Below are positions 12,201-20,979 of a stretch of 64,000 bases of DNA, piece after piece. The notes below the pieces were generated by a model. That model was not told the DNA's origin. It was given only the letters and a program-made list of their open reading frames with translations, and made no database searches. Position numbers and translations under genes: made by a program. This DNA is from Spirogloea muscicola (taxonomy: Eukaryota; Streptophyta; Zygnematophyceae; Spirogloeales; Spirogloeaceae), in contig WELB01000109.1 in assembly GCA_009602725.1 (NCBI GenBank), forward strand, positions 73,169 to 137,168. Reading direction: 5' to 3'. The first letter of the stretch is position 1, and the number at the start of each line of letters is the position of its first letter.

Positions 12201-12775
12201 AAAGATACATCTGTGTCCAGTGAAGCACGAGTTGTGAGGCGGCAGGGGCGTTTGGCATTACGCGGAAATGCAGTTGGAAAGGTCTTGGAGGCGCGACTCC
12301 ACCAGTCGGATGTCGGCAGGCGAGAGGAGCTTGCCACCGGTGGCATCGGTGACGTAGAAGGTGTCAGTGGCCTGGTCGCCCTCAGTGTCCACAACGGCTC
12401 GCATCACCTGCAGGTTCAGCTCCCTGCGGCGGCAGGAAGCGCCACAACGGCGCGAGGTCAGCGGCGGGCGGGGCGGCCTGGAATGGCGGGGGCAGCCTTG
12501 TCGCGCCGCGCAGCGACTGCGGGCATGCAGCTGATGACCGGCCTGAAGGCGGTGGTGATCTTGGTGAGGAGGCCCGGGCGGTTCTGCGTCTCGATACGGA
12601 TGGCCGTCCAGTGCTCGTGCTCGTCGTTGGAGACGGAGACTCGCAGCGCGGCGGGCGGGGAGGCCAGGACGGCGGCGCGGGCAGGGCCGGGCCCGAGGGT
12701 GGCCCGGGGAGAGGCCAGAGGGCCGCGGCGCGGGCGGGNGGGGGCCGCGGGCAGCGCGGCGCGGGGGGCGGCCAT
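6267..12775 (-). CDS. Alpha-glucan (starch/glycogen) phosphorylase with N-terminal ACT domain, about 25 exons
   Basis: The enzyme releases glucose-1-phosphate from alpha-1,4-glucan ends using PLP. The start chosen is ATG at 12775-12773 (GCCATGGCC context), giving an Ala/Arg/Pro-rich leader like a plastid transit peptide. Exons 1-2 (to about 12256) encode an ACT-like domain: [19 protein letters not shown], then [19 protein letters not shown] and [18 protein letters not shown]. Exon 2 (donor GTAATG) joins exon 3 (from about 12053) in frame at the true phosphorylase start, [18 protein letters not shown]. The body then follows in family order: [127 protein letters not shown] and the PLP-lysine loop [11 protein letters not shown]. 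The C terminus is [19 protein letters not shown]. The large insertion typical of plant plastid L-type enzymes is not seen. The exon 1/2 junction appears to need a GC donor. One N (12740) lies in the leader. Confidence 0.93.
7381..7500. repeat. Tandem 60-bp duplication at a phosphorylase exon/intron edge
   Basis: Two adjacent 60-base units (7381-7440 and 7441-7500) differ at only four or so positions. On the gene's strand the second unit contains the last four exon bases and the GTTTGTCC donor after DLSQHI. The first unit, deeper in the intron, carries another GTTTGTCC. Confidence 0.9.
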
Positions 12776-12924
12776 GGCGCTGCGGCTGGCCCGCGACGGT
12801 TGACGGTTGCTCTGCCGACCAGGCACCTACCCGCCGCCGGCCGCGGCACCTTATCGGAACTTGTCCACTTGATTGGTCGGCCTGTGTCGGCCCGGCCGTC
12901 TCTCGGCCTTCCTTCGCCTTCCTT
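12776..12924 (-). promoter_or_regulatory. Upstream region of phosphorylase with a CCAAT box
   Basis: On the minus strand, CCAAT (bases 12876-12872) lies about 97 bases before the chosen ATG. This is a position where CCAAT boxes are often active. No clear TATA box is seen. Repeat sequence starts only about 150 bases upstream of the ATG, so the promoter must be short or extend into repeats. Confidence 0.3.
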
Positions 12925-13400
12925 TGTAGCCTTGTGTAGCTGCTTTCTTTCTTTGTGTGGTTTGGTTTCTTAGCGCTTCCTCTGGCTTCCTCTGTTTTGT
13001 CTGCACCCGACTCTGCCTGAACAATGTACTGGCTTGAATTGGCCTCCCTTTCAATTCATGCGCCCCGCGCGCCTTCTCTCTCATCCTCAAAACAAAGTGC
13101 TCGCCCATGGCGAAGAAGAAGGCTCGCCCATATAGAGAAAGAAGAAAGTGCTCGCCCATTGAGAATAGGGGCTGGAACAACCAGCCCGAAAAAGAGGGCC
13201 TGGCAAAGCCAGCCCAAAAACAATGGACAATGTCCAAAGCCAAAGAAAGAGGTGCCGAAAAAGAGAATGTGCTCGCCCATAGAGAAGAAAGTGCGCGCCC
13301 ATAGAGAAAGAAGAAGAAGTGGCACTCCCAATGGGGGCAAGGGCTGCGAAAAGCCAGCCCAAAAAGAATTCACAAAGGGTCAGAGGGGCCTAAGAGCCTG
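12925..13400. repeat. Cluster of LINE 3'-tail repeats with recurring GCTCGCCCAT motifs
   Basis: The segment starts with a tail variant (TTAGCGCTTCCTCTGG; similar text at ~19060 and, reversed, at ~15500). It then carries a unit containing ATTGGCCTCCCTTTCAAT, also found near 17450, 17960, 18040 and 18440. From 13095 the minus-strand tail unit repeats several times, with GCTCGCCCAT spaced by AGAGAAGAA-type purine tracts and the core GGCAAAGCCAGCCC. Open frames here are low-complexity and not credible genes. Confidence 0.7.
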
Positions 13401-13550
13401 TTTGCAGCGAGCTCAGGCTAATGCCTTGCATCAGAAAGCTGGGCGAGCTCTAGTTGGTGACAGAAGGGCTTCGTACCTGACATCTAGTATTCATGCATCG
13501 GTTAGCGACCTTTATGTTTTGACCCGTGGATTTTGAGCGGGTCAACCTGC
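13401..13550 (+). mobile_element. LINE 3'-end fragment
   Basis: The reading QKAGRALVGDRRASYL ending in SDLYVLTRGF matches the C-terminal end shared by the LINE copies in this window (AGRALAAASGFRQGDVF ... SDLHLLTRGY). It is strongly 5'-truncated. Confidence 0.65.
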
Positions 13551-13669
13551 TGTATGTCATGTTGATATCTAGATGTGCTTGCTTGCCTTTGTACTTGGCC
13601 ATTGGCCTATGTTTGTTTCAAATACACGAAATTTTCCTAAGAGCGGTGAGCAGCTACAAAGGCAAAGGG
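13551..13669. other. Spacer between LINE fragments
   Basis: A short, somewhat AT-richer stretch with no recognisable coding or repeat content. Confidence 0.4.
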
Positions 13670-14110
13670 CTCGCCCAGCTACAAAGGGGCCTGAGGATGC
13701 TATGGGAAAACAGGGGCAGGATGGATCACTCAGTAAGTACGAGTGAGGAGCCTCAGATCCGACAGACTAGCTGCCGGGAAGCTATCACCCTGACAAAAGC
13801 CAGAGCCCGCAGCGAGAGCACGGCCAGCTCGCAGATGCAGAGCGTGGGCCATGGACCGCTGCAGGGATACAGAGAGAAGAAAGAAGAAAAGCGCAGCCGA
13901 ATTAAGTGGTGGCTGGGAGAAGCCAGCCCAGAAGGAATGGACAAGGAGAAAGTGCTCGCCCATTGAGAAGAGGGGCTGGCAAAGCCAGCCCAAAAAGAAT
14001 GGACGATGTCCAAAGCCAAAGAAAGAGATGCCAAAGAAGGACTACTCTACCAAACACAACAGCACACTAGGGAAGCTCAATACTGTAGCGGGCACGCCCC
14101 TCCGGTAAAG
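13670..14110 (-). mobile_element. LINE 3'-end fragment with tail repeat
   Basis: Minus-strand reading LHLRAGRALAAGSGF then SDLRLLTRTY is the LINE C terminus (about 13866-13730). Bases 13670-13866 recur almost unchanged at 15177-15374. The tail core (GCTCGCCCATTGAGAAGAGG, AATGGACGATGTCC) follows at 13960-14040. Confidence 0.65.
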
Positions 14111-14229
14111 AGTCAGGACATAACATAACCGTAATTGTAAAGCGTCAGTCCAGCCGACAGCCACCTGTACATAGGTGGGCCTGCGGGCATAATCCGTGGC
14201 CCTCTTGGGCTAGTGGGTGTGGTTCCCGT

Positions 14230-14810
14230 TACAATACCCACGAGTGAGCAACAGCAGGTCAGAATAGCTCGATGCGGGGAAGGAGGCGCTCCGCCGAGAC
14301 CCGGAGGCGGCGGCCAGAGCGCGTCCTGCGCGCGTGTGGACGCGAGGGCAAGGGAACGTTAGAACGAGACTGCCAGGCGCATGCGAAAGACTTGGGCGAG
14401 CGACCCGGCGGCGTTGAAGCGGGCAGCGCCCCGGGCTGACCCGACCTCCGGTCAATAGCCTGACGGGCAAGCCGCTGGAGGAGATCCAGCCAGCGGCTGC
14501 CGAACGCCCCGTGGACGTCGATCGCCAAGGCCGCGAACTCGTCGCCAACCGGGTGGTCAGCGTATTTGCGCTCTTTTCCCCGGGCCGCCAGGCCTACCGC
14601 ATGCCCTGCAAGCGACGCCGACCTGGTGGGGTTGCCGGAGTCGAAGCAGTCTCTTGTCACGACGAGAAAGGGGGCCAGCAAAGCCAGCCCAGAAAGAATG
14701 GACAATGTCAAAAGCCGGAAAATACAGAAAAACACACAGCTAGGCAGCTAGAGAACAAGACACGACGAAGTCACAGGAAGCTCAATACCCCCGGGTGAGC
14801 AACATCAAGT
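14230..14810 (-). mobile_element. LINE 3'-end fragment, includes end of endonuclease region
   Basis: Minus strand reads KERKYADHPVGDEFAALAID, HGAFGSRWLDLLQRLARQAI and later the usual C terminus near 14240-14400, in more than one frame. It is a 5'-truncated, frame-broken LINE copy. Tail core sequence lies to its right near 14670-14730. Confidence 0.65.
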
Positions 14811-14812
14811 CA

Positions 14813-14996
14813 GAGAAGAGTGACTGGCAAAGCCAGCCCAAAAAGAATGGACAATATCCCAAGCCAAGAAAGAGGAGCCGAAAAAGGAACTACACTAAAG
14901 GCATGGACTGTAGTGTAATTCTTTTTCGGCTCCTCTTTCTTTGGCTTGGGATATTGTCCATTCTTTTTGGGCTGGCTTTGCCAGCCACTCCTCTCT
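14813..14996. repeat. Large foldback of LINE tail repeat (arms about 85 bp)
   Basis: Arms at about 14813-14896 and 14908-14996 are near-perfect reverse complements around a centre reading GGCATGGAC. Each arm is one copy of the tail unit (TTTGGCTTGGGATATTGTCC, GGGCTGGCTTTGCCAGCC). The same unit occurs singly at 45297-45400. Confidence 0.9.
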
Positions 14997-15029
14997 ATGG
15001 GCGAGCACATTCTTTGGACTAGGACGAAG

Positions 15030-15560
15030 ACATCAGCAAGAGGACGCTCAGTAACCTCTAGTCAGGAGATGCAAGTCGGAGTAGCTAGCCGAGGGAAAGA
15101 GAAGTGGTACTCCAATGGGGGCAAGGGCTGCGAGAAGCCAGCCCAAAAGAATTGACGAAGGTGCGAAGGGGCCTAAGAGCGTTGAGCAGCTACAAAGGGG
15201 CCTGAGGATGCGATGGGAAAAACAAGGGGAGGATGGATCACTCAGTAATTACGAGTGAGGAGCCTCAGATCCGACAGACTAGCTGCCGGGAAGCTATCAC
15301 CCTGACGAAAGCCAGAGGCCGCAGCAAGAGCACGGCCAGCACGCAGATGCAGAGCGTGGGCCATGGACCGCTGGAGGAACACTGACAATCTCATCCGGTA
15401 CACCTGAGCCCACGAGAGAGGGGGCTCGCCCTTTGAGGATAGGGGCTGGAAAAGCCAGCCCAAAAAAGAATGAACAAAGTACGAGAAGGGGGGGGGCCAG
15501 AGGAAGCGCTAAGAAAATAAAGCACACAAAGAAAGAAAGCAGCTGCAAATCACTCAGCAA
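15030..15560 (-). mobile_element. LINE 3'-end fragment with tail repeats
   Basis: Minus strand reads LHLRAGRALAAASGFRQGDS then SDLRLLTRNY near 15242-15400. Tail sequences occur on both sides (15100-15160 and 15420-15545, the latter with a GGGGGGGG run). Bases 15177-15374 are a near-duplicate of 13670-13866. Confidence 0.65.
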
Positions 15561-15604
15561 ACTCTGCTAAGCAGCCGCAAATCAGAGAGGCTAGGGTCCT
15601 GAAA

Positions 15605-17040
15605 GTGGTCCCCCTGGCCAGAGCCAGAGGCAGCAGCAAGAACCCGGCCGGCACGAAGGTGCAGCGCACGGGCCATCGACCGCTGCAGCGAGACGGCCAG
15701 GCGCATGCGATAAAATTGCGCCAGCGACCCTGCTGCAGGGAAGTCTACAGGCTCCCCATGAAAGCGACGGGCGATGGTGTGGCGGGCGAGCTGGGTGAGC
15801 AGCTCGAGCCACCGAGCGCCAGCGCCCCATGGGTGTCTATGGCCAACGGGAAGAACTTGTCTGCCGGCCGATGGTCAGCGTATTTGAGCTCCTTGGCGCG
15901 AGCGGCGCCGGCGACCGCATACCCAGCCTTGGTGGCACACTGGGCTGGGTGGGAGCGGTCGAAGGCGTCGGTGGTCACCACGTCCAGGAGAAGACGTGGC
16001 CCGCCGGCCTGTGGGGTGGCCATTAGGTCTACGCGCCGGGCGTGGAGACCGTCGGCCCTGTCCTGGAGCGGCATGACGCCGGGGTGCTCTGCAGCCACCG
16101 AGAAGCCCGCTTCCGCCAGGATGCCATGCATCGCATTGCGGAGGCGGTCGTGGGCCGCCGTCCGCTCGCCGCCGCGGGCGCAGCGCAGGACGTGGGCGGC
16201 CAGCTCCCCAGACTCGGCCCCTCGCTCACCGCCTTCGCATTGTCGCACGCCCTGGAGACAAGGAGGCGGCAGTCCCAGGAGCCGGTGGACTGCGGTGCGA
16301 AATACCTCATCGGGAAGCGTGAGGGCGTTGGTGATGGGGAGGGCCTGAAGCCACGCCGCTGCTCCCGGGGACGAGGCAGATTGAAGTCTCGCGCGCCCGC
16401 GCAGGTAGGCCTCAGGGAGCTGCAGCAAGGCGGTGGTGTAGGCGGCCTTGTCGACGACGGCCGCAAAGCGCGCTTGGACGCGCAGGTCAGCGGTGTACGC
16501 GAGGTGCGCAAAGGAGACCGCCTGGCCGGCCATGTCGGGGTGCGCCGCGAGCAGCTCCTGGTGGGCGGTGCGAAGCGCCACCTGGAACGGCAGCGCGCCC
16601 TTGTCCACCTCCACCACCGCCTGCTCCAGTGCACGCCCCGGCCATGGACCATGAAGCGCTGAGCCACGGAGGCGGCAGTCTGCGCCCAGCTGCCGAGGTA
16701 GGCAGCCCGGCATGAGCGGACGAGCGGGCGCAGGCCGAGACCCCCGTGGCTGATGGGTAGCGTCGCCTGGTGGATAGCGGCTGGCGACTGGGGGAAGCCC
16801 TGGTGGCGGACCAGGGCCGCCAAGCTCGCCACTATGCCCGCGTCGAAAGCCTCGTACGCCGCCAATGCCTCTGGGGACGGCGGAGTGGCCCCCGTCAAGT
16901 ACTGGGGACGCTGCCCGATGGCCTTGGTCAGCATGGCCAACGACAGCTGCATATCCTCCAGCTCGGGGAGCCGGGCCGCCGGGCTGAAGGTGCTCCGCGA
17001 GGCGGGCTCGCAGCTGCCCCTCCAGCTGCCCACGAGCCAG
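15605..17040 (-). mobile_element. LINE C-terminal half: RT thumb, Cys/His motif, restriction-like endonuclease
   Basis: A long minus-strand open frame (17085-15745) encodes the part of a LINE ORF after the RT core. In order: LPELEDMQLSLAMLTKAIGQ-type thumb sequence, the Cys/His cluster CEGGERGAESGELAAHVLRC, then HDRLRNAMHGILAEAGF, RRVDLMATP, LLLDVVTTDAFD and KELKYADH. The spacing of R-x-D, D-V-V and K-x-x-K-Y-A-D resembles the PD-(D/E)XK endonuclease of R2/NeSL/CRE-type LINEs. The RT core itself is missing, so the copy is 5'-truncated at about 17040, where it abuts an older LINE fragment. The assignment to a restriction-like class is inferred from motif layout. Confidence 0.75.
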
Positions 17041-17160
17041 TTGCATTAAAGTCAGCCGGCTCGCCGCGCCGGCGGGATACAGCACGCCGTGCGAGCCTGG
17101 CCAGCAGGTCGAGCCACTGGGACCCGAGAGCCCCTTGCACGTCCACTGCCAGGGAAATTA
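17041..17160 (-). mobile_element. LINE fragment (C-terminal linker region)
   Basis: Minus-strand LISLAVDVQGALGSQWLDLL then RRRGEPADFNATGSW is the LINE region after the endonuclease. It is cut on both sides by other copies of the same family in the same orientation. Confidence 0.65.
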
Positions 17161-17445
17161 ATTCATCTGCAGCCTGGGGAAAGACGTCGCCCTGACGGAA
17201 GCCGGAGGCCGCCGCCAAAGCTCGGCCTGCGCGCAAGTGGACCGCGAACGCAAGGGACCGCCAAAGCGAGACGGCCAACCGCATGCGGAAGACCTGCGCG
17301 AGGGACCCGGCGACATTGAAGCCGGGCTGCTCGCCCTGCTGCCCGTGGCGGCGGGCCGTGGCCTGCTGCGCCAGGCGGTGAAGCAAGTCGAGCCACTTTG
17401 CGCCGAAGGCCCCGTGTACGTCGACTGCAAGAGAGAGAAGGCGCG
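17161..17445 (-). mobile_element. LINE 3'-end fragment
   Basis: Minus-strand GAFGAKWLDLLHRLAQQATA, QQGEQPGFNVAGSLAQVF and LRAGRALAAASGFRQGDVF form the C terminus of the family, interrupted before the usual LLTRGY end. Confidence 0.7.
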
Positions 17446-17940
17446 CGGTGCGCATGAAATTAAAGCGAGGCCAATTCAAGCCATTACATTGTTCAGGCAG
17501 AAAATGCAGAAAGTGCAAAGAATGCAGCGCAAAGAATGTGGCTACATGAAAAGACGCCCTATACTAGGAGGGCCGGAGGTGCCACAGAGCGGGGGGAGCC
17601 GTGCTGACGGGGGCCATGTCGACTCGACCGGTACCGCTTGTGGAGCTGCTAGAGGAGGTTGAGGAAGCAGCAATGGCAGGAGGGAGGGCGGGTGGGGGAA
17701 CAAGGGGAACAAATTCGTCGCCCACCGGGTGGTCTGCGTATTTACGTTCCTTGGCGTCCGCCGCTTGGCGGACTGCGTAGCCCGCCTCCTCCGACGATCG
17801 CTTGGCGCTGCCGGAGACAACACAGTCAGTCGTGACCACATCGGCGATGAGCCGAAAAAGGACTACTTTACCAAACACGACAACACACTAAGGAAGCTCA
17901 GTACCCGCAAGTGAGCAACATCAGGTCAGAGTAGCTCGAT
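17446..17940 (-). mobile_element. LINE endonuclease-region fragment
   Basis: Minus strand (17878-17690) reads ADVVTTD, AKRSSEEAGYAVRQAADAKE and KYADHPVGDEFVPL, the second half of the endonuclease motif. Flanks contain tail-like sequence (AAAAAGGACTACTTTACC near 17850). Confidence 0.6.
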
Positions 17941-17959
17941 GCAGGGCTTAGGGTCAGAA

Positions 17960-18490
17960 GGCCTCCCTTTCAATGTCATGCGCACCGCGCACCTTGTCTC
18001 CTCGGAAGGAGAGAAGGCGCGCGGTGCGCATGACATTGAAAGGGAGGCCAATTCTAGCCTTACAAATGTCCTGTTACCTGGGTAATGAGCTGGCCGGGAG
18101 AACCACTGAAATCCCTGAGTAAGCACATGCATACTTGACAAGCTATACTGAGGAGCCAAACGCCACCACGGAAGCCACTAGCCTGGGCTAATGCACGACC
18201 AGCACGCTGGTGAATCGCGAGTGCCTGGGAGCGCTGCAGACTCAATGATAGCCGCAGAAAGACAGAAAGCGCTCTCCCGATGCGTGCGTGCTGGTCGTGC
18301 ATTAGCCCACGCTAGTGGCTTCCGTGGTGGTGGTTTGGCTCCTCGGTATAGCTTGTCAGATACGCATGTGCTCACTCTGGGATAATAGTGTCCCCCTAGC
18401 CAGCTCATTACCCGGTTAACATGACGTTTGTAAGGCTAGAATTGGCCTCCCATTCGATCTCATGCGCACCGCGCGCCTTCTCTCTTCCGA
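17960..18490. repeat. Compound foldback built from LINE 3' ends (arms ~40 bp and ~200 bp)
   Basis: A small palindrome pairs 17960-18000 with 18008-18049. A larger, imperfect one pairs about 18008-18206 with 18285-18485 around a ~78-base loop. The outer parts are the ATTGGCCTCCC...GCGCACCGCGCGCC unit. The inner parts are LINE C termini on opposite strands (RAGRALAQASGFRGG on minus, GRALAHASGFRGGG on plus). Confidence 0.85.
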
Positions 18491-19130
18491 TATTCATCAG
18501 CGTGCAGGGCACGCTCCAAGTCAGGCCACCGGTGCTCCAACTCCCCGACTTAGCTTGACGGATTCGTCTGTGCTCACCCGTGGGTACTAATGTCCCTGGA
18601 CGTGGTGATCACCGACTCGGTCGCACTCACCCCACGCAATCTGCCTCCGAGGCTGGGCAAGCGGTGGCCTGCGCCGCCAGCGCCAAGGAGTTAAAGTACG
18701 GCGACCACCCGCGGGAGGACGAGTTCTTCCCGCTCGCCATCACCATCCACGGTGCGTTAGGTGATCGATCGGTGGCTCTAGCTGCTCCACCAGCTCTTGA
18801 ATTGCGCTATCTCCAGCCGATATCATGGGGAGCCCGTGGATGTCCATGCAGCAGGCCGCTCGCGCAGGTCTATCGCATGCGCCTGTCCGTCTCGCTGCAG
18901 AGGTTCATGGCTTGCGCGCTGCATCTGCGTGCTGGTCGTGCCTTGACTGCATCCTCTGGCCCTGGCCAGGGGACCCGCTACCAGAAAATCAATTTCTCCG
19001 ACCTGCGGCTGCTTAGCAGGGGTTGCTAAGTGTTTCGTAGCTGCTTCATTCCATGTGCTTTAGCGCTTCCCCTGGGCCCCTTCAAAGTTTGTTCATTCTT
19101 TTTCTGAGCCGCCCACTCCAGGAAGCGTCT
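18491..19130 (+). mobile_element. LINE 3' portion with 3' tail
   Basis: Plus strand 18580-19029 reads EAGQAVACAASAKELKYGDH, EDEFFPLAITIHGALGD and LHLRAGRALTASSG, then stops after SDLRLLSRGC. A tail with TTTAGCGCTTCCCCTGGG follows. The copy begins inside the endonuclease region. Confidence 0.7.
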
Positions 19131-19554
19131 TCCTTATTCTGGTGTCACCCTAGGAACCAAAAGCGCTGTCTCAGAATCTGGGTAGGATGGATCACTCATT
19201 AACCACGGTGAACGGCTCAATAGCAGTCGCATTTTTTACCAGTCTGTCTATCTTCATAGTAAGTTATCTTTGACCTCGACTAGTAGGAACTAAACTATCA
19301 ACGGCTTTTAGTCCTGTTTGCATGGGTTCCTGAGCAGATATATTTGCAATAAAACCAGGGACCTTTAAATCTACACGAGTTCGCGTCTAGCAGCTTCTAG
19401 CAGCCGCAGCTTCCCACAGCCTTTTGGGCTGTGAAAGAGCAAGTGCGGCCAGATTGACTGGTGGCTGAGAGAGGCCAGCCCAAAAGAAATGGACAAGGAC
19501 AGAAGAAACCTGGGTGCTAAGTACTAAGACAGCAGCAAGGGAACTCTCAGTAAC
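19131..19554. other. Stretch without recognisable genes, some tail-like sequence
   Basis: Bases 19131-19430 show no coding or repeat similarity that I can name. Bases 19430-19555 carry LINE tail variants (GCCAGCCCAAAAGAAATGG). Confidence 0.4.
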
Positions 19555-19930
19555 CTCTAGTCAGAAGATGCAAGTCTGAATAGCTAGACGGCAGAAAGAC
19601 GTCGCACTGACGGTAGCCGGAGGCCGCAGCCAAAGCGCGGCCGGCGCGCAGGTGAACCGCAAAGGCAAGGGACCGCTGCAAAGAGATAGCCAAGCGCATC
19701 CGGTAGACCTGAGCGAGGGACCCGGCCACGTTAAAGCCAGGCTGCTCACCCTGTTGCCCGTGGCGGCGGGCCGCTGCGCGCCGCGCAAGGTGGTGAAGCA
19801 GGTCCAGCCATTTGGTGCCAAAGGCGCCGTAGACGTCAACAGCCAGTGGGACAAATTCGTCGCCCACCGGGTGATCGGAGTATTTCCGGCCCTTGGCGCC
19901 CGCCGCTTGGCGGGCGCTGTGAGAGGCCAG
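19555..19930 (-). mobile_element. LINE 3'-end fragment
   Basis: Minus strand reads KYSDHPVGDEFVPLAVDVYG, KWLDLLHHLARRAAARRHGQ, FNVAGSLAQVYRMRLAISLQ and SDLHLLTRGY. It is intact in frame over this stretch but lacks everything upstream of the endonuclease lysine motif. Confidence 0.75.
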
Positions 19931-20300
19931 CCCGACTGGGATGGCTGACGATGGACATGCACGGGCCACATGGCAATCGGTGGCTGGACCTCCTGCAGCC
20001 GCTTGCACAGCTGGCCATCGATTTTCGTCAGGGACAGCAAAGTCAGCTCACTTACCAGAAGGGGCTGTTCATTGTCCATTCTTTTTGGACTGCCTTTGCC
20101 AGCCAGCCCCTCTTCTCTATGCGCGAGCACTTTCTTTCTTCTTTCTTTGTTCAAAGGGGGCTAGGCCTGTGGATAGCCAGCCCAGGAATGAACTAAGAAA
20201 TCCTTGCATAGCTGTGTGGCTTTAGCGCTTTCGACGGCCCTTTGAACCTTGTCCAGATAAAATAAGGTGCGTTTCACAGCTCCCGCCCTCTTTGGAAGAG
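19931..20300 (+). mobile_element. LINE fragment plus 3' tail in opposite orientation
   Basis: Plus strand MDMHGPHGNRWLDLLQPLAQ is the LINE linker. The tail core (GTCCATTCTTTTTGGACTGC, CTCTTCTCTATGCGCGAGCA) follows at 20070-20150. The segment at ~20200-20260 recurs, altered, at 20937-20998 beyond the solo LTR. Confidence 0.55.
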
Positions 20301-20308
20301 CCAGTTTC

Positions 20309-20886
20309 TGTGATGAACCAGCCGTTTGGTCAAGCCACATGGCTCTGTTGGCATTACATGACCGGCCATTTGGGACAAGTGGCCCGCCAGGTGGCGGGCT
20401 GGCTTGCCGGGTAGGTGCCCCGCCCAGAGGAGGGCCCCGCCCGTGTTGAAGTACCCTCGCCAGGATCCACCCATTCAAGGGAGGACCTTTTGGCCTGCCG
20501 CAAGGCGGGCCTTGGGGCGACCGGCTCACACCCCTGGAGGGGGGGTGGCACGGGGAAGCACAAGGAGCCTTGGGGCTGAGGCTCGACAAGGAGTTCGGAC
20601 TGGTGAAGCTCAGGAGCAGCCTTGCCGCTACTCGCCGCCGCAGCCGCCGCCACAGCCTGCTGCGGGGCTCGCTGCAGGGAGTCCGCGGCTGCGCCTGTAA
20701 TGGGCCAGTTGCTGGCTCGCGCCTAGGAGGTGGAGTCGCCGCCGGACGGCGGCGCCACAGGGCCTGTCTTCCGCTGCGCTGTGCGCTAGTGCTTTGCCGT
20801 GAAGTGGGTTGGTCCCTAAACCCCCTACAGCCGAACTAACAAGGACGACTCACCCTAACTGCGTGTGTAGAGGTGAGTTCACTACA
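20309..20886 (+). mobile_element. Solo LTR, group A (Ty3/gypsy type), 578 bp, TSD GTTTC
   Basis: It starts TGTGATGAACC and ends TTCACTACA. GTTTC flanks it at 20304-20308 and 20887-20891. No PBS or coding sequence adjoins it, so it is a solo LTR. Confidence 0.9.
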
Positions 20887-20979
20887 GTTTCTGTGGCTGC
20901 TGGCCATGGGTTATTGAAATCCCAATCGACATACCCACTTGCATAGCTGTGTGAATTTTGCGCCTTTTGACCCTTCGGC

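Noticed and set aside
12213-12803. Plus-strand open frame over the phosphorylase leader
   Set aside because: Antisense shadow of the ACT-domain exons in a very GC-rich tract.
13056-13373. Several overlapping Lys- or Phe-rich open frames
   Set aside because: They are readings of the LINE tail repeat in different frames, not genes.
13095-13380. CRISPR-like spaced GCTCGCCCAT repeats
   Set aside because: Spacing is irregular, the intervals are themselves repeats, and the genome is eukaryotic.
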